This document shows positions 45,941 to 55,547 of a stretch of DNA of 64,000 nt, piece after piece. The stretch is from JBBSNV01 sp964458605 (lineage in GTDB: Bacteria; Pseudomonadota; Alphaproteobacteria; Reyranellales; JAQSWP01). The number at the start of each line of letters is the position of its first letter. Position 1 is the stretch's first letter. The stretch spans positions 1 through 64,000 of the forward strand of contig CAYWLS010000013.1 of assembly GCA_964458605.1 (NCBI GenBank). Direction: 5' to 3'. A program made the translations under genes and the position numbers. The notes below the pieces were generated by a model. The model worked only from the letters and a program-made list of their open reading frames with translations. It was not told the DNA's origin and did not search any database.

Positions 45941-45972
45941 ACGGCGCCGCGGCAAGACCCCGATCGCGAGAG

Positions 45973-45997
45973 AGCCCGCCGCAAAGCGGGCTTTTTT
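45973..45997 (+). terminator. intrinsic terminator of pckA
   Basis: AGCCCGC-CGCAAA-GCGGGCT followed by a run of six T (the last pair shared). It lies 33 bp after the pckA stop. Confidence 0.9.
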
Positions 45998-46001
45998 CGT
46001 T

Positions 46002-46405
46002 TCAGGCCGCGACCGGCGCCGCGCGGCAGGAGGCGGCTCGGACACGGACGGCTCGGTCGCCGCCGGCTCGGCCAGCAGCCCGATCATGCGGCGCGCGATC
46101 TCCCGCTCGCCCATGATGACCTGATCGGCGCCCAGCTGGGTCAGATGCGCCTCGGCGTCGGAATGAGTGCGGCGACGATCTGGAGCGCCGGGTTGAGATG
46201 CCGCGCCTGCTGCACCAGCTGGCCGGCCTCGAAGGCATTGGGGATGGCCACCGCCAGCTGGCGCGCCTCGGCCAGTCGCGACGCCGCCATCACCTCGGGC
46301 TTCACTGCATCGCCGGCGATCGCCACGGTGCCCTGGCCGCGCAGCTTGGCGACCAGCAACGGCCGGCAATTCGGTGGCGTGTGCCACCCAATATGGCTTT
46401 TCCGG
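46002..46405 (-). pseudogene. C-terminal remnant of KefB/YbaL-type K+/H+ antiporter
   Basis: The minus strand encodes the TrkA-N-type end of a cation antiporter in two frames. One reads LRGQGTVAIAGDAVKPEVMA and LAVAIPNAFEAGQLVQQARH up to LNPALQIVAA. After a shift near 46160, another reads HSDAEAHLTQLGADQVIMGE and REIARRMIGLLA. The remaining 450 residues including all membrane segments are absent, and upstream the sequence runs into a half palindromic element and the cyclase gene. It is a clear relic. Confidence 0.8.
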
Positions 46406-46688
46406 CCTCGCGCTCCAACCCGACGCACCGAAAATTGTCGTGCTGGCAGCGCTGCCCTGCCAAAAATTCGTGGTGCGGCACGTCGGGCGGCAATGCGGCG
46501 GGCCCGATGTCGCGCAACTCCTTGCCGCCGAGCGGAGCGGATCGGGAAGCCAAAGCGATTCCGTCAAAAGCCGATTTGCTCTAGGCTTGCACCATGCGAT
46601 TTTCCAGGCCGGCCACGGCGCACCTTGCCCATCGACCGGGTCTCACCGCACGCCGCCTGGCTCTTGCGATGGCATCTCGGGCAGCGGC

Positions 46689-48551
46689 GTGACCGAAGCC
46701 TCCGCTCCCCCGGCAACGCCATCCCAGGCGCCGCCGCAGCGACGCCGGTTGCGCCTGAGCGTCGCGGTGGCGCTGGCCCTGGCGTTTTTCGGCGTCACCC
46801 TGATCGGCGCGATCGCCCTGATCGTCACGCTTTACGGCGCCCAGCGGACCACGGTCGAGCTGCTGCGCGACCGCAACGAGCGGCTGATCGACGATGCCGT
46901 GTCGCGCCTGAAGGACCATCTGTCGCTGGTGCAGACCCAGGCCAATTTCCTGGCCGAACGCCTGCGCGCGGGCGACCTGGAAGCGCGCGACGACCAGCGC
47001 CTGGCCGACTTCCTGGCGGCATCGCTGGCTGCCGCGCCGCAGGTTTCGGCGATCTCCTTCACCTGGCCCGACTACAGGACCTTGCGCGCCGATCGCGATC
47101 CCGGCGGCGCGGTGAGGATCGTGCGGGCCGATCTCGGCAACTTCCCCAACATCGCCCAGCGCTACGACACCATACGCCGCGCCCCCGGACCGTTCTGGGG
47201 CGATCTGATCTGGACGCCGGAGCTGGGCCAGCCGCTGATCAATCTGCGCGTGCCGGTGTGGCGATCGGGCGAGTTCATGGGCGGCATCGTGGCGCTGGTC
47301 TCGATGGCCAGCCTGTCGCGCTACGTAGCGCTGTCGACCAGCGATTCGGCCAGCACCTTCATTCTGTACGACCGGCAATACGTGCTGGCCCATCCGCGCC
47401 TGTCCGACCCGGCGCACATCCTCCAGCTGGCCGGCAATACGCTGCCGCGCATCGACCAGGTGGGCGACCCGATCCTGGCCGGCATGGGCAATATGGTGCG
47501 CGACCAGACCCAGCGCCTGTTCGGCGACGATCCGGAAGGAGGCCATGTCGCCGACGTCAAGGGCGTGCGCTACGTGTTCATCTATCGCACCGTCGACGGC
47601 TATGGCGACAAGCCGATGAAGGTCGGCCGCTACTTCCCGCTATCGGACCTGCTCGACAGCACCCAGGCGTTGTGGAACGGCGCCTATGCCGGCGCCGCGG
47701 CGCTGGTGGTGGCGCTGATCGTCGGCCTGCTGCTGGGTCGCGCCATCGCCCGGCCGGTGCGGCGGCTGGCCCATGTCGCCGAGGAGATCCAGCATTTCGA
47801 CTTCGAGGGCCGGCCGCTGCGCCACAGCCTGCTGCTGGAGCTCGACGAGGCGGCGCAGGCCGCCAACGCCTCGCGCGCGGCGCTGAAATGGTTCGCCAAC
47901 TACGTGCCGCGCAAGCTGGTCACGCGCCTGCTGGCCGAGGGCGAGCAGACCATGCTGTCCAAACGGCGCGACGTCACCGTGATGTTCACCGACATCGTCG
48001 GCTTCACCATGCAGGCCGAAGACCTGCCCGAGCACGAGACCGCCGATTTCCTCAACCGCCATTTCGCCCTGGTCGCCGGCTGCATCGAGGAGGAGCAGGG
48101 CGTGATCGACAAGTTCATCGGCGATGCCGTGATGGCGACCTGGGGCGCCATCAAGCAGACCGAAGAGCATGCCGACCACGCCTGTCGCGCCGCGCTGGAG
48201 ATCGCCAAGGCCGTCAAGGCGGACAACGCGGAGCGGCGCAAGGCCGGCCAGGCGCCGGTGCGGGTGCGCATCGGCCTGCATTCCGGCCCGGTTGTGATCG
48301 GCAATATCGGGGCGCCCGGCCGCATCAACTACACGGTGGTGGGCGACACGGTGAACACCGCCCAGCGCATGGAGCAGCTGGGCAAGGACTACATGCAGGA
48401 CGGCGACGACGTAGTGGTGCTGGTATCGGGCCATACCCTGGCGGCGTTGACCCTGCATTCGGGTTTGCCCGACGGTGTGGTGCTGCCGGCCGACTGGCAC
48501 GAGCTGCGCGGCCGGGCGCAATCGATCTCGGTGCACAGGCTGAAGGTGTGA
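46689..48551 (+). CDS. membrane adenylate cyclase, class III
   Basis: A 620-residue protein: TM1 (about 25-47), an extracytoplasmic double-Cache-like sensor domain (about 50-320), TM2 (about 335-355, ALVVALIVGLLLG), HAMP (RAIARPVRRLAHVAEE) and the cyclase domain from about 400. Catalytic metal Asp435 (VMFTDIVGFT) and Asp479 (FIGDAVMATWG), transition-state Asn556 and Arg560 (VNTAQRMEQL), adenine-selecting Lys475 and Thr549 in place of Asp, the class IIIb pattern, often bicarbonate-responsive. The start GTG 46689 suits a short cytoplasmic N-terminus; the frame extends upstream. It makes cAMP in response to an external signal. Confidence 0.92.
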   Translation: MTEASAPPATPSQAPPQRRRLRLSVAVALALAFFGVTLIGAIALIVTLYGAQRTTVELLRDRNERLIDDAVSRLKDHLSLVQTQANFLAERLRAGDLEARDDQRLADFLAASLAAAPQVSAISFTWPDYRTLRADRDPGGAVRIVRADLGNFPNIAQRYDTIRRAPGPFWGDLIWTPELGQPLINLRVPVWRSGEFMGGIVALVSMASLSRYVALSTSDSASTFILYDRQYVLAHPRLSDPAHILQLAGNTLPRIDQVGDPILAGMGNMVRDQTQRLFGDDPEGGHVADVKGVRYVFIYRTVDGYGDKPMKVGRYFPLSDLLDSTQALWNGAYAGAAALVVALIVGLLLGRAIARPVRRLAHVAEEIQHFDFEGRPLRHSLLLELDEAAQAANASRAALKWFANYVPRKLVTRLLAEGEQTMLSKRRDVTVMFTDIVGFTMQAEDLPEHETADFLNRHFALVAGCIEEEQGVIDKFIGDAVMATWGAIKQTEEHADHACRAALEIAKAVKADNAERRKAGQAPVRVRIGLHSGPVVIGNIGAPGRINYTVVGDTVNTAQRMEQLGKDYMQDGDDVVVLVSGHTLAALTLHSGLPDGVVLPADWHELRGRAQSISVHRLKV

Positions 48552-48556
48552 CGACC

Positions 48557-49315
48557 ATGACGACGACAGAACGCTACGGTTCGGGCCCTACCCTGCTGCT
48601 GCTGCACGGTTCGCCCGGCAGCGCCCAGACCTGGCGCGCCATCGGCAAGACCCTGGCCGGGCGCTACAGCGTCGTGGCGCCGACCTTGCCCGGCCACGGC
48701 CCAGGCGAGCCGCCGACGGTGCAGGACACCGGGGACATCGCCGCCGCCACCTTGGCGGCGCTCGGCGCCCTGGCCGCGCCGGTGACGATCGGCGCGCATT
48801 CCTTCGGCGCCGTGATTGCGCTGCAGATGGCGCTGTCGGGCAAGCTCGCCATCGCGCGCCTGGTGCTGTTCGAGCCGGTGGCGTTCGGCGTGTTGCCGGC
48901 CAGCGGCGAGCAGGCGGCGTTCGACGCCGCCAAGCCGATCTTCGAGCGCTACGCCGCCCGGCATCGCGCGGGCGACGCCGATGCCGTGGCGATCATGGCC
49001 GATTTCTGGTTCGGCGCCGGCGCCTTCGCCCGGATGCCGCCGCCGGTACAGGGCTTCATGCGCCAGCAGGCTGCGGTCAATGTGCGCGACGTCGAGGCGG
49101 TGTTCCGCGACCGCTATGCGCCGGATGCACTCGAGCGGCTGACCATGCCGGCAACCGTCGCCTATGGCGATCGCAGCCCCGCCGTGGCACGGTTGATCGC
49201 CGAGCGCCTGGCCGCTTCGCTGGGCAACGGCCGCGCCGTCGCGCTGGCGGGCGCCAATCACGGCATGCTGAACAGCCATCCCGATGCGGTGGCCAAGCTG
49301 ATCGCCGGCGACTAA
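48557..49315 (+). CDS. alpha/beta hydrolase
   Basis: A 252-residue hydrolase: HG oxyanion motif LLLLHGSPGSAQTW (about 13-26), nucleophile Ser in IGAHSFGAVIALQMAL (about 92), and the catalytic histidine in GANHGMLNSHP near the end. Substrate unknown. It follows the cyclase gene by five bases, so both are probably co-transcribed. Confidence 0.88.
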   Translation: MTTTERYGSGPTLLLLHGSPGSAQTWRAIGKTLAGRYSVVAPTLPGHGPGEPPTVQDTGDIAAATLAALGALAAPVTIGAHSFGAVIALQMALSGKLAIARLVLFEPVAFGVLPASGEQAAFDAAKPIFERYAARHRAGDADAVAIMADFWFGAGAFARMPPPVQGFMRQQAAVNVRDVEAVFRDRYAPDALERLTMPATVAYGDRSPAVARLIAERLAASLGNGRAVALAGANHGMLNSHPDAVAKLIAGD

Positions 49316-49343
49316 AGTCCCGCCGGATCAAGCGGGGACGGCG

Positions 49344-50054
49344 ATAAACGACGGCTGGAACGAATCGGCCCAGGCCTGGATCGACAATAGCGACGAGATA
49401 GCGACAACAGCCGGCGCCATATCCTCGATCCGGTGATGAAGGCGCGATCGGCGGCGCGACCCTATCGCCACGTGCTGGATGTAGGCTGCGGCGAAGGCCG
49501 CTTCTGCCGCGTCATGCAGGGAATGGGCATCGCCACGACAGGCATCGATCCAACGGCCGCGCTGATCGCCCAGGCGCGCAAGCGCGACCCCGCGGGCGAC
49601 TATCGCGGGGCGTGGCCGAGCGGCCCGACTTCGCCGACGGCGCGTTCGACCTGGTGGTGTCCTACCCGACCGTGATCGACATGGCGCCGCTCGACGCGGC
49701 CATCGCCGAGATGGCGCGGCTGCGGGCGCCCGGCGGCAGCCTGCCGATCGCCAACCTCAACCCCTATCTGACCGCCTGTATCGACCAGGACTGCAGAAGG
49801 ACGCGGGCGGCCGACAGCCGTTCTGGCGGATCGACGGTTATCTCAGCGAAAAGCCGCATTGGGTCGAATGGGCCGGCATCCGCATCGTCAACTGGCACCG
49901 GCCGATGGAGACTTACATGCGCCTGCTGCCGGGCCAGGGCCTGATGCTGGATTTCTTCGCCGAGCCCAAGCCGGTGGGCGGCGATGCCGACTTCATCGAG
50001 CGCGGCACGCGCGTGCCCTGGTTCCATGTCATGGAATGGCGCCAGCCGGGCTGA
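49344..50054 (+). pseudogene. SAM-dependent methyltransferase, broken by frameshifts
   Basis: One class I methyltransferase is spread over three frames. The first reads NDGWNESAQAWID and, after a shift, motif I HVLDVGCGEGRFCRVMQGMG with TTGIDPTAALIAQARKRDP. From about 49610 a second frame gives FADGAFDLVVSYPTVIDM and LRAPGGSLPIANLNPYLT. From about 49800 a third gives the end with EKPHWVEWAGIRIVNWHRP and PWFHVMEWRQPG, stopping at 50054. All parts are family-like, so the gene decayed recently. No intact start is present. Confidence 0.85.
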
Positions 50055-50085
50055 TCGGCCGCTTCGGCACCCGGCCGCGCCGCGC

Positions 50086-53046
50086 TCAATGCGCCTCGGC
50101 CCAGTTGGCGCCGTGGCCGGTCTCGACCACCAGCGGCACCGCCAGTGTGGCCACGCCCTCCATCACGCCCTTGATGGTCCGCGATGCCTCGGTCACTTCC
50201 GCGTCGGGCACCTCGAACAACAATTCGTCATGCACCTGCAGCAGCATGCGGGTCTTCAGGCCGGCCCGATCCAGCGCCGCCGGCAGCTTGTTCATCGCCT
50301 TCTTGATGATGTCGGCGGCACCGCCCTGCAGCGGCGCGTTGATGGCGCCGCGCTCGGAGAAGGCGCGCCGCGCCGGGTTCTTGTCGTTGATGCCGTTGAG
50401 ATGGATCTTGCGGCCGAACGGCGTCACCACGAAGCCGTTGCGCCGGCAGAACTCCTTGGTGGTTTCCATGTATTCGCGGATGCCGGGATAGCGCACGAAA
50501 TACGCCTTGATGTAGTCGCCCGCCTCCTTCTGCGGGATGCCGAGCTGCGCCGCCAGGCCGAAGGCCGAGATGCCGTAGATGATGCCGAAATTGATCGCCT
50601 TGGCCTTGCGGCGGACCATCGGGTCCATGCCCTTGACCGGGATGCCGAACACCTGGCTGGCGGTGATGGCGTGGATGTCGGCGCCGCTCAGGAATGCCTC
50701 TTTCAGCGCTTCGATCTGCGCCACATGCGCCAGCAGCCGCAGTTCGATCTGCGAATAGTCGGCCGACAGCAGCACATGGCCCGGCTCGGCCACGAAGGCA
50801 TGGCGGATCTTGCGCCCCTCCTCGGTGCGGATCGGGATGTTCTGCAAATTGGGATCGGTCGAAGCCAGCCGCCCGGTCGAGGCGCCGGTCATATGATACG
50901 ACGTATGCACGCGCCGATCCTGGGCGTCGATCTGCTGCAGCAGCGCGTCGGTATAGGTGCTCTTGAGCTTGGCCAGTTGCCGCCAGTCAAGCACCCGCGC
51001 CGGCAGCTCGTGGCCTTGCGCCGCCAGTTCCTCCAGCACGTCGGCGCCGGTGGCATAGGCGCCCGTTTTGGCGCTCTTCTGCCCGCCGCCCAGGCTCATC
51101 TTCTCGAACAGCACCTCGCCCAGCTGCTTGGGCGAGCCGATGTTGAAGGGATGGCCGGCCAGCTTGTGGATCTGCTTCTCCAGCTCGACCAGCCGCTCGG
51201 CGAAGTCGGTCGACAGCCGCTTCAGCGCCTGCTCATCGACCTTGATGCCCGCGCGCTCCATGTCGGCCAGCACGCCGATCAACGGCCGCTCGACCGTCTC
51301 GTACATGGTTACCATGCGCTCGGCGACGATGCGCGGCTTGAGGGTCTGCCACAGCCGCATGGTGACGTCGGCATCCTCGGCCGAGTAATTCAGCGCCTTG
51401 TCCAGCGGCACCTGGTCGAAGGTGACGCGCGATTTGCCGGTGCCGGTGACCTGGTCGTAGCTGATCGGCGTGTGGCTCAGGAACAGTTCGCTGAGCTCGT
51501 CCATGCCGTGATTGTGCTTGCCGCCTTCCAGCACGAAGGACAGCAGCATGGTGTCGTCCATAGGGCTCACGTCGAGCCCATGGCGGCGCAGGATCTTGAG
51601 ATCGAACTTGATGTTGTGGCCGATCTTCAGCACGCCGGGATGCACCAACACATCCTTCAGCGCCGCCACCACCGCGTCGTGCGGAATCTGGCCCGGCAGC
51701 AGGCGCCCCGCACCGCTGCCTTCGAGATCCAGCCCGCCCTCGTCGCCCGGCTGGCGATGGCAGATCGGCACATAGGCGGCGCGGCCATCGGGCAGCGCCA
51801 GGGAGATGCCGACCAGCTTGGCCACGCTCTCGTCGAGCGAATCGGTTTCGGTGTCGATCGCCAGGAAGCCCAGCCGCATCGCCTCGGCCGCCCAGGAATC
51901 GAGCGTCTTGCGCTCGGTAATCAGGGTATAGGGGATGGCGCCGATCGGCGGCACCTTCTCGGTCTCCGGCACCGCCAGCGGCCGGGCGATCTGCTCGGGC
52001 GAGGGATGCTCGACCGGCTTGACCTCGCTCTGCGTCACCAGATCGGGCAGCGGTGCGCCGGCCGGCGCCGCGCCGAAGCGCTCGACCGCGCGCGGCAGGA
52101 TGCGCTTGAAGCCCTGGAACTCCAGCCACGGGATCAGCACCGCCGGATCGGGCGCGCGCTTGTCGAAGGTGTCGGCGTGATGCTCGACCGGCACGTTGTG
52201 GTCGAGCTGCACCAGTTTTTTCGAGATGCGCGCCAGCTCGGCGTTGGCGGTCAGCGCCTCGCGCCGCTTGGGCTGCTTGATCTCGTGCGCCCGCTCGAGC
52301 AGCGCTTCCAGGCTGCCGTATTCGCCGATCAGTTGCGCCGCAGTCTTGACGCCGATGCCGGGCACGCCGGGCACGTTGTCGGTCGAATCGCCGGCCAGCG
52401 CCTGCACGTCGACCACCTTGTCCGGCGCCACGCCGAACTTCTCGAACACTTCGGGCGCGCCGATCGGCTTGTTCTTGATCGGATCCAGCATGGCGACGCC
52501 CTCGCGCACCAACTGCATCAGGTCCTTGTCGGACGACACGATGGTGACCTCGGCGCCCATTTCGCGCGCCTGGTCGGCATAGGTGGCGATCAGGTCGTCG
52601 GCCTCGTAGCCCTTGAGCTCGATGCACGGCACGTTGAAGGCGCGCACCGCCTCGCGGATCAGCGCGAATTGCGGCACCAGCTCGGGCGGCGGCTCGGGCC
52701 GGTGCGCCTTGTACTGGTGGTAGATCTCGTTGCGGAAGCTCTCGCGGCCGGCATCGAAGATCACCGCCAGATGGTCGGCGCCGGCATCCTCCAGCAGCTT
52801 CATCAGCATGGTGGCGAAGCCGAACACGGCGTTGGTCGGCGTGCCGTCGTGCCGGGTCATCGGCGGCAAGGCATGGAAGGCGCGGAAGATATAGCCCGAA
52901 CCGTCTACCAGGAAGAGATGGCGGATGTTGTTGAGCTTGGGCGCAGCGTCCGGCCGGGCGAGGCTTTCCGGCTCGGTCGCGGGAAGTTTCGCGGCCCGCT
53001 CAGTCGCCGGCGATGGGGCTTTGGCTTTGGTCGTGGCTTTGGCCAT
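50086..53046 (-). CDS. polA: DNA polymerase I
   Basis: A 986-residue polymerase with three domains: 5'-3' exonuclease (about 45-330, VDGSGYIFRAFHALPP, and DSTDNVPGVPGIGVKTAA), 3'-5' exonuclease with intact AIDTETDSLDESVAKLVGIS, so proofreading is likely, and the polymerase with motif A LLSADYSQIELRLLAHVAQI, O-helix RRKAKAINFGIIYGISAFG and motif C LLQVHDELLFEVPDAEV. The N-terminus has an extra 40-residue Ala/Lys/Pro-rich extension (AKATTKAKAPSPATERAAK). It acts in Okazaki-fragment maturation and excision repair. Confidence 0.98.
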   Translation of the reverse strand: MAKATTKAKAPSPATERAAKLPATEPESLARPDAAPKLNNIRHLFLVDGSGYIFRAFHALPPMTRHDGTPTNAVFGFATMLMKLLEDAGADHLAVIFDAGRESFRNEIYHQYKAHRPEPPPELVPQFALIREAVRAFNVPCIELKGYEADDLIATYADQAREMGAEVTIVSSDKDLMQLVREGVAMLDPIKNKPIGAPEVFEKFGVAPDKVVDVQALAGDSTDNVPGVPGIGVKTAAQLIGEYGSLEALLERAHEIKQPKRREALTANAELARISKKLVQLDHNVPVEHHADTFDKRAPDPAVLIPWLEFQGFKRILPRAVERFGAAPAGAPLPDLVTQSEVKPVEHPSPEQIARPLAVPETEKVPPIGAIPYTLITERKTLDSWAAEAMRLGFLAIDTETDSLDESVAKLVGISLALPDGRAAYVPICHRQPGDEGGLDLEGSGAGRLLPGQIPHDAVVAALKDVLVHPGVLKIGHNIKFDLKILRRHGLDVSPMDDTMLLSFVLEGGKHNHGMDELSELFLSHTPISYDQVTGTGKSRVTFDQVPLDKALNYSAEDADVTMRLWQTLKPRIVAERMVTMYETVERPLIGVLADMERAGIKVDEQALKRLSTDFAERLVELEKQIHKLAGHPFNIGSPKQLGEVLFEKMSLGGGQKSAKTGAYATGADVLEELAAQGHELPARVLDWRQLAKLKSTYTDALLQQIDAQDRRVHTSYHMTGASTGRLASTDPNLQNIPIRTEEGRKIRHAFVAEPGHVLLSADYSQIELRLLAHVAQIEALKEAFLSGADIHAITASQVFGIPVKGMDPMVRRKAKAINFGIIYGISAFGLAAQLGIPQKEAGDYIKAYFVRYPGIREYMETTKEFCRRNGFVVTPFGRKIHLNGINDKNPARRAFSERGAINAPLQGGAADIIKKAMNKLPAALDRAGLKTRMLLQVHDELLFEVPDAEVTEASRTIKGVMEGVATLAVPLVVETGHGANWAEAH

Positions 53047-53065
53047 GGGTGCTCACAAGTCTGCT

Positions 53066-53126
53066 AGAGCAAATCGCCTTTTGCCGGAATCGTTCTGGAT
53101 TCCGGCAAAAGGCGTGAATTTGCTCT
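53066..53126. repeat. palindromic intergenic element (type 1)
   Basis: A near-perfect hairpin: outer 9-bp stem AGAGCAAAT/ATTTGCTCT, inner 16-bp stem CGCCTTTTGCCGGAAT/ATTCCGGCAAAAGGCG, loop of eight, three unpaired bases on one side. It lies just upstream of polA. A half copy of it seems to lie at 46552-46583. It may be a REP-like element or a small mobile palindrome. Confidence 0.85.
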
Positions 53127-53140
53127 ACGCTTTAAGATTA

Positions 53141-53201
53141 GAGCGGATTCACAGGGTTGGATGGAAGCATCATCGTGCTTCCATCCAACCCTGATCCGCT
53201 C
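53141..53201. repeat. palindromic intergenic element (type 2), copy A
   Basis: Outer 8-bp stem GAGCGGAT/ATCCGCTC and inner 17-bp stem AGGGTTGGATGGAAGCA/TGCTTCCATCCAACCCT with a loop of six (TCATCG). It resembles 60767-60827 with paired changes in the inner stem. It lies about 57 bp downstream of the stop of the zinc-finger gene on the minus strand, and directly next to the type 1 element. Confidence 0.9.
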
Positions 53202-53257
53202 CTGCCGCCCCCACGCTCCACGCCCTGCCAGCGGCGGGTTATCGACAGGTCGGGATA

Positions 53258-53455
53258 TCAGTGGGCGGCGGCTTTGGCGCCGGCTTTCAGCACGAAGCGG
53301 CGGTCGCAATAGGGGCACTCGACGAAGTTGTCCTGGCCCATATTGAGATAGACGCGGGGATGACCCAGCGCACCGCCGCCGCCGTCGCAGGATACCGTCG
53401 TGCGGTCGGTTTCGATGGTTTCCGGCGGCGGTACCTTTGACGAGGCGACGGCCAT
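53258..53455 (-). CDS. small zinc-finger protein, NDUFS6-like
   Basis: A 65-residue protein with a C-x-n-H-x-n-C-x2-C zinc site: VSCDGGGGALGHPRVYLNM, then ECPYCDRRFVL. This is the zf-CHCC domain found in alphaproteobacteria and mitochondria (NDUFS6 of complex I). It may act in complex I assembly or another Fe-S/Zn process. It lies alone between polA and the ABC ATPase gene. Confidence 0.9.
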   Translation of the reverse strand: MAVASSKVPPPETIETDRTTVSCDGGGGALGHPRVYLNMGQDNFVECPYCDRRFVLKAGAKAAAH

Positions 53456-53589
53456 GACGATCCTGCTGTGCTGGGGGCTTCGGCAATAGGAACTGCGCGC
53501 GGATCATAGCGTTCTGGCCCCCGGAATCAACCGTGCAGAACCCCTTGTGGCGGCTTGTTTTTGCCGCCTCGCTGGCGCAGTTTCTGGCC

Positions 53590-54570
53590 ATGCCAGACAG
53601 CACCCCCATCCTGCCCGATGCCGGCACCTTGCCGGCGCTGGCGGTCGATATCGCCGGCCTGACCAAAATCTACGGCAAGCAGCGCAACACCGAGGCCAAG
53701 AAGGCGCTCGACGACGTATCGCTGCAGATTCCGCGCGGCTCGATCTTCGCCCTGCTGGGCCCCAACGGCGCCGGCAAATCGACCCTGATCAACATCCTGG
53801 CCGGGCTGGTGGTCAAGACCGCCGGCAGCGCGCGCATCTGGGACATCGATATCGACGCCCATCCGCGCTCGGCGCGCGCCGCCATCGGCGTGGTGCCCCA
53901 GGAGCTGAACATCGACCCGTTCTTCAGCCCGCGCCAGGCCATGGAGCTGCAGGCCGGGCTCTACGGCGTGCCCAAGGCCCGACGCCGCACCATGGAAATC
54001 CTGCGCGCGTTGCATCTGGAGGACAAGGCCGATGCCTATGCCCGCGCCCTGTCGGGCGGCATGCGGCGACGGCTGCTGGTGGCCAAGGCGCTGGTGCACA
54101 ACCCGCCGGTGCTGGTGCTGGACGAACCGACCGCCGGTGTCGATATCGAGTTGCGCCAGCAGCTCTGGAACTACGTGCGCGGCCTGAACGCGCGCGGCAC
54201 CACCATCCTGCTGACCACGCATTATCTGGAAGAGGCCGAGCAGCTCTGCGATCGGGTCGCCATCATCAACCACGGCAAGGTGATCGCCTGCGATCGCACC
54301 GAGGCGCTGCTGGCGCGGCTCGACAACAAATGCCTGCGCCTGACGGTCGATCGCGATCTCGACGCGGTGCCGGCCGGGCTGGCGCAATGGCATGTCAAGC
54401 CCGAGGGGCCGCGCCGACTTGACATCCGCTACCGGCCCAGCCGCACCCGGGTCGGCGAGATCCTCGAGGCGGCGCGCGCCGCCGGCCTGGTCATCGTCGA
54501 TCTCACCACCGAGGAAAGCGACCTGGAAGACGCCTTCCTGGCGCTGACCCGCGCCAAAGCGACCGGATGA
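53590..54570 (+). CDS. ABC transporter ATP-binding protein (ABC-2 type)
   Basis: A 326-residue ATPase: Walker A FALLGPNGAGKSTLINILAG (about 55-74), signature RALSGGMRRRLLVAKALVH, Walker B VLVLDEPTAGVDIELRQQ, and the H-loop LLTTHYLEEAEQLCDR. The C-terminal 90 residues (starting HGKVIACDRTEALL) form the usual extra domain of exporter ATPases of the YadG/DrrA type. No permease is in the window, so the partner lies elsewhere. The ATG at 53590 is preferred over 53533 because it gives the family length. Confidence 0.88.
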   Translation: MPDSTPILPDAGTLPALAVDIAGLTKIYGKQRNTEAKKALDDVSLQIPRGSIFALLGPNGAGKSTLINILAGLVVKTAGSARIWDIDIDAHPRSARAAIGVVPQELNIDPFFSPRQAMELQAGLYGVPKARRRTMEILRALHLEDKADAYARALSGGMRRRLLVAKALVHNPPVLVLDEPTAGVDIELRQQLWNYVRGLNARGTTILLTTHYLEEAEQLCDRVAIINHGKVIACDRTEALLARLDNKCLRLTVDRDLDAVPAGLAQWHVKPEGPRRLDIRYRPSRTRVGEILEAARAAGLVIVDLTTEESDLEDAFLALTRAKATG

Positions 54571-55547
54571 AGCTGGCCGCCGTCGTTCTGCTGGCGCTGC
54601 TGGGCCTGGCTTCCTGCGCGCCCTATGTCGCGCCGTCCGGCCCGATGACCGGCACGCCGCGGCTGGAGCAGGATGCCATCATCGCCGCCGACGGCACGCT
54701 TCTGCCCCTGCGCGAATGGTTGCCCGCGGGGCCGCCCAAAGCGATCGTGCTGGGCCTGCACGGCTTCGGCGACTATTCGCGCGCCTTCGAGCAGCCGGGC
54801 CCGCTCTGGGCCGGGGGCGGCATCGCCACCTATGCCTACGACCAACGCGGCTTCGGCGCCACGGCGAGCTTCGACCGCTGGTCGGGCGTGCCGGTCATGG
54901 TCGACGACATGAAGGCGGCGGTGGCGCTGCTGCGGGCGCGCTATCCCGGCGTGCCGCTCTATGTGGTGGGCGAGAGCATGGGCGGCTCGATCGCCATGGC
55001 GGCGCTGGGTAGCGACCAGCCGCCCCGGATCGATGGGCTGGTGCTGATCGGCCCGGCGGTGCGCGGGCGGGAAACGCTGGGCGCGCTGGGCCGCGGCGGC
55101 TTGAGCCTGTTCGCCCATCTGATCCCCTGGTTTCCGGTCTCGACCGTGGGCATGGACTACCAGCCGTCCAACAACATCGCCATGCTGCGCGAGCTGTCGA
55201 AGGATCCGCTGGTGATCAAGAATCCGCGCGTCGATACGGTATGGGGCCTGGTCGACGCCATGGATGCGGCGCTGGCGGCGGCGCCCCGCCTGAAGCCGCC
55301 GCTGCTCATCCTCTATGGCGAGCACGACCGGCTGGTGCCGCACGATGTCATGAAGCTGCTGCTGGACCGCCTGCCCAAGCAGCCCGGCATCCGCGTCGCG
55401 GCCTATCCCCACGGCTATCACATGCTGCTGCGCGATCTCGACGGCGAGACGGTGCAGCGCGATGCGCTGGCCTGGATGCTCGACCACGACGCGGCCCTGC
55501 CCTCCGGCGCCGACAAGACGGCCGCCGCCTTCTTCGCCGCGCAATAA
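54567..55547 (+). CDS. lipoprotein alpha/beta hydrolase, monoacylglycerol-lipase-like
   Basis: A 326-residue hydrolase with a lipoprotein signal (hydrophobic AAVVLLALLGLAS, Cys17). HG motif VLGLHGFGDYSRAFEQ; nucleophile Ser in VVGESMGGSIAMAALG; Asp in LLILYGEHDRLVPHDVM; His in YPHGYHMLLRDLDG. Serine aminopeptidase/lysophospholipase family. It should act in the periplasm or at a membrane surface. The ATG overlaps the ABC gene stop. Confidence 0.9.
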   Translation: MKLAAVVLLALLGLASCAPYVAPSGPMTGTPRLEQDAIIAADGTLLPLREWLPAGPPKAIVLGLHGFGDYSRAFEQPGPLWAGGGIATYAYDQRGFGATASFDRWSGVPVMVDDMKAAVALLRARYPGVPLYVVGESMGGSIAMAALGSDQPPRIDGLVLIGPAVRGRETLGALGRGGLSLFAHLIPWFPVSTVGMDYQPSNNIAMLRELSKDPLVIKNPRVDTVWGLVDAMDAALAAAPRLKPPLLILYGEHDRLVPHDVMKLLLDRLPKQPGIRVAAYPHGYHMLLRDLDGETVQRDALAWMLDHDAALPSGADKTAAAFFAAQ

